DNA from: Streptomyces flavotricini
GTDB lineage: Bacteria; Actinomycetota; Actinomycetes; Streptomycetales; Streptomycetaceae
NCBI RefSeq assembly: GCF_020639365.1
Contig: NZ_JAINUL010000001.1
Location: 6,881,130 to 6,945,129, forward strand
Direction of reading: 5' to 3'
Length of the DNA stretch: 64,000 nucleotides
The notes under the pieces were generated by a model, which worked only from the letters and a program-made list of their open reading frames with translations, was not told the origin of the DNA and searched no databases. Positions 59,129-64,000 of the stretch are shown here, one piece after another (the stretch's first letter is position 1; every line of letters begins with the position of its first letter). A program made the position numbers and the translations under genes.

Positions 59129-61797
59129 TGGAGTCGGCTGAAATCCGCCGCCGCTGGCTGAGCTTCTTCGAGGAGCGCGGTCACGCCGTTGTCCCTTCGG
59201 CGTCGCTCATCGCGGACGACCCGACTCTGCTGCTGGTCAACGCGGGCATGGTCCCGTTCAAGCCGTACTTCCTCGGTGAGACCAAGCCGCCGGCCCCCCG
59301 GGCCACCAGCGTGCAGAAGTGCGTCCGTACGCCGGACATCGAAGAGGTCGGCAAGACCACCCGCCACGGCACGTTCTTCCAGATGTGCGGCAACTTCTCC
59401 TTCGGCGACTACTTCAAGGAAGGCGCCATCAAGTACGCCTGGGAGCTGCTGACCAGCTCCGTGGCGGACGGCGGCTACGGCCTTGAGCCGGAGAAGCTCT
59501 GGATCACCGTCTACCTCGACGACGACGAGGCCGAGACGATCTGGCGCGAGAAGATCGGTGTCCCCGCCGAGCGCATCCAGCGTCTGGGCAAGAAGGACAA
59601 CTTCTGGTCCATGGGCGTCCCGGGCCCCTGCGGTCCGTGCTCCGAGATCAACTACGACCGCGGTCCCGAGTTCGGCGTCGAGGGCGGCCCGGCCGTCAAC
59701 GACGAGCGCTACGTGGAGATCTGGAACCTGGTCTTCATGCAGTACGAGCGCGGCGCCGGCGACGGGAAGGAAGACTTCCCGATCCTCGGCGACCTGCCGT
59801 CGAAGAACATCGACACCGGTCTCGGCCTCGAACGCCTCGCGATGATCCTGCAGGGCGTACAGAACATGTACGAGACCGACACCCTGCGCGTGGTCATGGA
59901 CAAGGCCACCGAGCTGACCGGCGTGCAGTACGGCGCCGCCCAGAACACCGACGTCTCGATGCGCGTGGTCGCCGACCACATCCGCACCTCCGTCATGCTC
60001 ATCGGCGACGGCGTCACCCCCGGCAACGAGGGCCGCGGCTACGTGCTGCGCCGCATCATGCGCCGCGCCATCCGCAACATGCGCCTCATGGGCGCCACCG
60101 GCCCCGTCGTCCAGGACCTGGTCGACGTCGTGATCAACACGATGGGCCAGCAGTACCCGGAGCTCGTCACCGACCGCAAGCGCATCGAGACCGTCGCGCT
60201 CGCCGAAGAGGCCGCCTTCCTCAAGGCCGTCAAGGGCGGCACCAACATCCTCGACACCGCCGTGAGCGAGACCAAGGCCGCCGGCGGCACGGTCCTCTCC
60301 GGCGACAAGGCGTTCCTGCTCCACGACACCTGGGGCTTCCCGATCGACCTCACCCTGGAGATGGCCGCCGAGCAGGGCCTCTCCGTGGACGAGCCCGGCT
60401 TCCGCCGCCTGATGCAGGAGCAGCGCGACCGGGCCAAGGCCGACGCCAAGGCCAAGAAGACCGGCCACGCGGACATGTCCGCCTACCGGGAGATCGCCGA
60501 CGGCTCCGGCGCCACCGAGTTCACCGGCTACGCCACCACCCAGGGCGAGTCCACCATCGTCGGCCTGCTGGTGAACGGCGTCTCCGCGCCCGCCGCCTCC
60601 GAGGGCGACGAGGTCGAGGTCGTCCTCGACCGCACCCCCTTCTACGCAGAGGGGGGCGGCCAGCTCGCCGACCAGGGCCGCATCAAGCTCGACTCCGGCG
60701 CCGTCATCGTCGTCCGCGACGTGCAGCAGCCGGTCCCGGGCGTCTCCGTGCACAAGGGATCCGTCCAGGTCGGCGAGGTGACGGTGGGCGCCTCCGCGTA
60801 CGCCGCCATCGACGTGAACCGGCGCCGGGCCATCGCCCGCGCCCACTCGGCCACGCACCTGACCCACCAGGCGCTGCGCGACGCCCTCGGCCCGACGGCC
60901 GCCCAGGCCGGTTCCGAGAACAGCCCCGGCCGGTTCCGCTTCGACTTCGGCTCGCCGAACGCCGTCCCCGGCACGGTCCTCACCGACGTCGAGCAGAAGA
61001 TCAACGACGTGCTCTCGCGCGAGCTCGACGTCACCGCCGAGATCATGAGCATCGACGAGGCGAAGAAGCAGGGCGCCATCGCCGAGTTCGGCGAGAAGTA
61101 CGGCGAGCGCGTGCGCGTCGTGACCATCGGCGACTTCTCCAAGGAGCTGTGCGGCGGCACGCACGTCGGCAACACCGCCCAGCTGGGTCTGGTGAAGCTG
61201 CTCGGCGAGTCCTCCATCGGCTCCGGCGTGCGCCGCGTCGAGGCCCTCGTCGGCGTGGACGCGTACAACTTCCTCGCCAAGGAGCACACGGTCGTCGCCC
61301 AGCTCCAGGAGCTGGTCAAGGGCCGCCCGGAGGAGCTGCCGGAGAAGATCGCCTCCATGCTCGGCAAGCTGAAGGACGCCGAGAAGGAGATCGAGAAGTT
61401 CCGCGCGGAGAAGGTCCTGCAGGCCGCCGCCGGTCTGGCCGCGGGCGCCCAGGACATCCGCGGCGTCGCCCTCGTCGTCGGCACCGTCCCGGACGGCACC
61501 GGCGCCGACGACCTGCGCAAGCTGGTCCTCGACGTCCGCGGCCGCATCCAGGGCGACCGCCCGGCCGTCGTGGCCCTCTTCACGACGGCGAACGACCGCC
61601 CGCTGACCGTGATCGCCACCAACGAGGCCGCCCGCGAGCGCGGTCTCAAGGCCGGTGACCTGGTCCGCACCGCCGCCAAGACCCTCGGCGGCGGCGGTGG
61701 CGGCAAGCCGGACGTGGCCCAGGGCGGCGGCCAGAACCCGGCCGCCGTCCCGGACGCCATCGCCGCGGTCGAGCGCCTCGTCGTCGAGACGGTCTGA
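59128..61797 (+). CDS. alaS: Alanine-tRNA ligase
   Basis: 889 aa. Class II catalytic domain (RRRWLSFFEERGHAVVPSASL at the start), VPGPCGPCSEI, and an editing domain with AHSATHLTHQAL and the zinc motif CGGTHVGNTAQLG. A C-terminal DHHA1-type domain ends in a Gly-rich segment (TLGGGGGGKPDVAQGGG). It charges tRNA-Ala and removes mischarged Ser and Gly. It is followed by ruvX after two bases. Confidence 0.98.
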   Translation: MESAEIRRRWLSFFEERGHAVVPSASLIADDPTLLLVNAGMVPFKPYFLGETKPPAPRATSVQKCVRTPDIEEVGKTTRHGTFFQMCGNFSFGDYFKEGAIKYAWELLTSSVADGGYGLEPEKLWITVYLDDDEAETIWREKIGVPAERIQRLGKKDNFWSMGVPGPCGPCSEINYDRGPEFGVEGGPAVNDERYVEIWNLVFMQYERGAGDGKEDFPILGDLPSKNIDTGLGLERLAMILQGVQNMYETDTLRVVMDKATELTGVQYGAAQNTDVSMRVVADHIRTSVMLIGDGVTPGNEGRGYVLRRIMRRAIRNMRLMGATGPVVQDLVDVVINTMGQQYPELVTDRKRIETVALAEEAAFLKAVKGGTNILDTAVSETKAAGGTVLSGDKAFLLHDTWGFPIDLTLEMAAEQGLSVDEPGFRRLMQEQRDRAKADAKAKKTGHADMSAYREIADGSGATEFTGYATTQGESTIVGLLVNGVSAPAASEGDEVEVVLDRTPFYAEGGGQLADQGRIKLDSGAVIVVRDVQQPVPGVSVHKGSVQVGEVTVGASAYAAIDVNRRRAIARAHSATHLTHQALRDALGPTAAQAGSENSPGRFRFDFGSPNAVPGTVLTDVEQKINDVLSRELDVTAEIMSIDEAKKQGAIAEFGEKYGERVRVVTIGDFSKELCGGTHVGNTAQLGLVKLLGESSIGSGVRRVEALVGVDAYNFLAKEHTVVAQLQELVKGRPEELPEKIASMLGKLKDAEKEIEKFRAEKVLQAAAGLAAGAQDIRGVALVVGTVPDGTGADDLRKLVLDVRGRIQGDRPAVVALFTTANDRPLTVIATNEAARERGLKAGDLVRTAAKTLGGGGGGKPDVAQGGGQNPAAVPDAIAAVERLVVETV

Positions 61798-61799
61798 CC

Positions 61800-62270
61800 A
61801 TGACGCTGCGCCGTGGCCGCCGTCTCGCCATCGACGTCGGGGACGCCCGGATCGGGGTCGCCTCGTGCGACCCCGACGGGGTGCTCGCCACACCGGTGGA
61901 AACCGTTCCGGGCCGGGACATCCCCTTCGCCCACCGGCGGCTGCGGCAGCTCGTCGAGGAGTACGAACCCCTTGAAGTCGTGGTCGGCCTGCCCCGCTCG
62001 CTCAGCGGGCGGGAGGGGCCGGCCGCGGCCAAGGTGCGCGCCTTCGCGAACGAACTCGCCAAGGGCATCAAGCCGGTGACGGTCCGTCTGGTGGACGAGC
62101 GGATGACCACGGTCACCGCCGCGCAGGGGCTGCGGGCCTCGGGAAGGAACGCGAAGAAGGGCCGCTCGGTGATCGACCAGGCGGCCGCGGTGGTCATCCT
62201 TCAGAACGCTCTTGAGACCGAACGGGTATCAGGTAATCCGCCCGGTGAGTGCGTCGAAGTGGTTGTCTGA
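61800..62270 (+). CDS. ruvX: Holliday junction resolvase-like protein RuvX (YqgF)
   Basis: 156 aa. RNase H-fold with LAIDVGDARIGVA, VVGLPRSLSG, VRLVDERMTTVTA and SVIDQAAAVVILQNALE. The family processes rRNA ends or junctions; in bacteria a role in pre-16S rRNA maturation is well supported. It starts two bases after the alaS stop. Confidence 0.95.
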   Translation: MTLRRGRRLAIDVGDARIGVASCDPDGVLATPVETVPGRDIPFAHRRLRQLVEEYEPLEVVVGLPRSLSGREGPAAAKVRAFANELAKGIKPVTVRLVDERMTTVTAAQGLRASGRNAKKGRSVIDQAAAVVILQNALETERVSGNPPGECVEVVV

Positions 62271-62398
62271 TCGCGGTACGGTAACGTTCCGCGCGATGCG
62301 GCGTCATTCGAACAAGTCGTCGCCCACCACTTCAGAGGCGGAACCGGGTGCCGCGGCGGACAGGGCCGTGGCCTCCGTCTCGCGGCTCTAGGGGACCG

Positions 62399-64000
62399 AT
62401 GACTGAGTATGGCCGGGGCCGTGGCCCCGAACCGTGGCACCCGGAGGACCCCCTGTACGGGGACCAAGGGTGGACCGGGCACGAGGCCCAGCAGGCTCAG
62501 ATGCCCTACGCCGGCGGTCCCCAGCAGCAGTACCCGCAGGAGCCGCAGTACCAGCAGGACCCTCAGTACGCGCAGGGCCGGCAGTACCCGCAGGATCCGC
62601 AGTACGCGCAGGACCCCCAGTACCAGCAGCAGTTCGTGCAGCAGGGCCAGTACCCGGACCAGCAGCAGGGCTACGCCCCGCAGCAGCCCCAGCAGGTCTA
62701 CCAGCAGCAGCCGCAGCAGCCGGTGTACGACGGCCAGGGCCAGGGCTGGGACACCGGCCAGGTCCAGGCCCAGGCCCAGTACGCAGCCGTCCCGCAGGCC
62801 GACCCGTACCTCGGCGCGGACCCGTACGCCCAGCAGCCCGTCGGCGGCTACCCGGGCGAGGCCCCCGACCTCTACGCCACGCCCGAGGCCTACCCGCCGC
62901 CGCAGCCCCCGGGCAGGCGCCACCTGGTCACGGAGCAGGAGGCGGAGACCGAGTACGCCGACGAGACGGCGGAGGCGGCCGACGAGGCCGCCGCGGCCCC
63001 TTCGGTCCCGCCCGGCGACGGCGACGACTCCGAAACCCCGGGCGGCGGCGGACGCCGCGGCCGCTCGAAGGACAAGAAACCCAAGGGCCGCAACGGCGCG
63101 GCCTGCCTGATCGCCGCCGTCGTGATCATCGGCGTCCTCGGCGGTGGCGGCTACTACGGCCTGGACTACCTCAAGTCCAAGTTCAGCACCGGCGAGGACT
63201 ACGCCGGCGAGGGCGAGGGCTCCGTCAGCATCGACATCCCCAAGGGCACCGGCATGGGGGAGATGGGCCGCATCCTGAAGGCGCACGGTGTCGTCAAGAG
63301 CGCCGACGCCTTCGTCGCCGCCGCCAAGGCCAACCCCAAGGGCGGAGCCCTCCAGGCGGGCTCCTACACGATGAAGCTGCACATGTCGGGCAAGGCGGCC
63401 GTCGACCTGATGGTGGGCGGCGCCGGCGTCAACGCCCTCGACGTCATCCCCGGCTGGAAGACCAGCCAGGTCTACAAGGCCATCGACGAGCGGCTCAAGC
63501 TCAAGGAGGGCACGACCAAGGACGTCGCCACCAAGGAGGCGAAGAACCTCGGTCTGCCCGACTGGGCCGCCAACAAGGACCTCAAGGACCCGCTGGAGGG
63601 CTTCCTCTACCCGGCCCGCTACGACCTCAGCAAGGACGCGACCCCCCAGTCGATGCTCAAGCAGATGGTCGCCAAGTCCAACGAGGCCTACGAGAGCGCG
63701 GACGTCAAGGGCCAGGCCTCCAAGCTGGGCCTTTCGAGCCCGCTGCAGCTCATCACCGTCGCGAGCCTCGTCCAGGCCGAGGGCAAGTACCAGCACGACT
63801 TCGACAAGATCTCCCGGGTCGTCTACAACCGGCTCAAGCCGGGCAACACCGAGACCTACGGTCTGCTCGACTTCGACTCGACGGTCAACTACATGCGGGG
63901 CCAGAGCACCCTGGACGTGGGTTCCGTCAACGACCTGCGCAAGCTCGACGACCCGTACAACACCTACAAGATCAAGGGCCTGCCGCCCGGACCGATCGGC
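62399..64000 (+). CDS. mltG: Endolytic murein transglycosylase MltG (3' partial)
   Basis: 534 codons are visible from ATG 62399; the frame leaves the right edge. The N-terminal ~230 residues are cytoplasmic and very Gln/Tyr/Pro-rich, with repeats of PQYxQDPQY. One membrane helix follows (AACLIAAVVIIGVLGGGGYY), then the YceG/MltG domain (about 280 onward) with VIPGWKTSQVYKAI, DPLEGFLYPARY, ASLVQAEGKY (E461, probable catalytic Glu) and TYKIKGLPPGPIG. It cuts glycan strands and helps set their length. The first ~31 codons are a normal start, and a 31-codon open frame lies just upstream. Confidence 0.95.
   Translation, partial: MTEYGRGRGPEPWHPEDPLYGDQGWTGHEAQQAQMPYAGGPQQQYPQEPQYQQDPQYAQGRQYPQDPQYAQDPQYQQQFVQQGQYPDQQQGYAPQQPQQVYQQQPQQPVYDGQGQGWDTGQVQAQAQYAAVPQADPYLGADPYAQQPVGGYPGEAPDLYATPEAYPPPQPPGRRHLVTEQEAETEYADETAEAADEAAAAPSVPPGDGDDSETPGGGGRRGRSKDKKPKGRNGAACLIAAVVIIGVLGGGGYYGLDYLKSKFSTGEDYAGEGEGSVSIDIPKGTGMGEMGRILKAHGVVKSADAFVAAAKANPKGGALQAGSYTMKLHMSGKAAVDLMVGGAGVNALDVIPGWKTSQVYKAIDERLKLKEGTTKDVATKEAKNLGLPDWAANKDLKDPLEGFLYPARYDLSKDATPQSMLKQMVAKSNEAYESADVKGQASKLGLSSPLQLITVASLVQAEGKYQHDFDKISRVVYNRLKPGNTETYGLLDFDSTVNYMRGQSTLDVGSVNDLRKLDDPYNTYKIKGLPPGPIG

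Noticed and set aside
58621..61893. A ~1,090-codon minus-strand frame opposite alaS
   Set aside because: Same antisense effect; alaS on the plus strand has all class II and editing motifs.
62530..62740. Repeat array in mltG as a CRISPR
   Set aside because: The repeats are short, imperfect, in frame, and code for a Gln/Tyr-rich tail; there are no regular unique spacers.

Overview
The window is a piece of a Streptomyces chromosome. Base composition is very GC-rich (about 70% or more by eye) with third positions almost always G or C and many GTG starts. A recognisable sporulation gene, ssgB (137 aa), is present. The order of housekeeping genes (alaS, rpsD, hisS, relA, apt, secFD, yajC, ruvBAC, yebC, pdxTS, pimA/patA/pgsA, thrS) matches what I recall of the S. 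coelicolor SCO1500-SCO1555 region. This is core chromosome: I see no insertion sequence, integrase, CRISPR array, rRNA or phage module.

Layout. 1-4544: cobalamin/tetrapyrrole genes (a BluB-CobT fusion entering from the left edge, then a CysG-type cobA) and a SpoU rRNA methyltransferase. 4541-8231: a membrane-anchored Ser/Thr kinase, a small membrane protein, an APH-fold phosphotransferase and a zinc-ribbon protein. 8241-8711: five minus-strand tRNA genes (three Val-GAC, Cys, Gly). 8892-11678: pabB-like and pabC-like genes (p-aminobenzoate) and a double-GNAT protein. 11685-15085: a DsbA-like oxidoreductase, small membrane proteins, a CGNR regulator and ssgB. 15132-18474: two tRNA-Val(CAC) genes flanking a very large integral membrane protein and an SRPBCC protein. 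18545-21347: a DnaQ-like exonuclease and a coupled DUF4365/unknown pair. 21354-23035: a coupled two-gene caspase/EACC1 cassette, the best candidate here for a poorly described biological-conflict system. 23315-28374: thrS, a K+ channel, a HIT protein and a large unknown membrane protein. 28514-33689: an EF-G-like GTPase and the phosphatidylinositol mannoside operon. 33730-46010: a LemA-like protein, then pdxST, yebC, ruvCAB, yajC-secDF-apt-relA, all co-directional. 46099-50445: DUF349 protein, cyclophilin, MBL hydrolase, hisS. 50510-54111: a two-component system coupled to an ABC-2 exporter. 54249-64000: VKOR, rarA, an HNH-endonuclease remnant, a DUF2470 (heme-associated) gene divergent from rpsD across a near-perfect iron box, then the alaS-ruvX-mltG run, with mltG leaving the right edge.

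Functional links. The Holliday-junction genes (ruvC-ruvA overlapping, then ruvB) lie between vitamin B6 synthesis and protein export. secD-secF-apt-relA are packed so closely that apt and secF share bases, joining export, purine salvage and the stringent response. pgsA-patA-pimA share stop/start bases and form one phosphatidylinositol mannoside assembly line. Strong intrinsic hairpins with perfect or near-perfect 11-19 bp stems separate most transcription units; several sit between convergent genes and could work in both directions.
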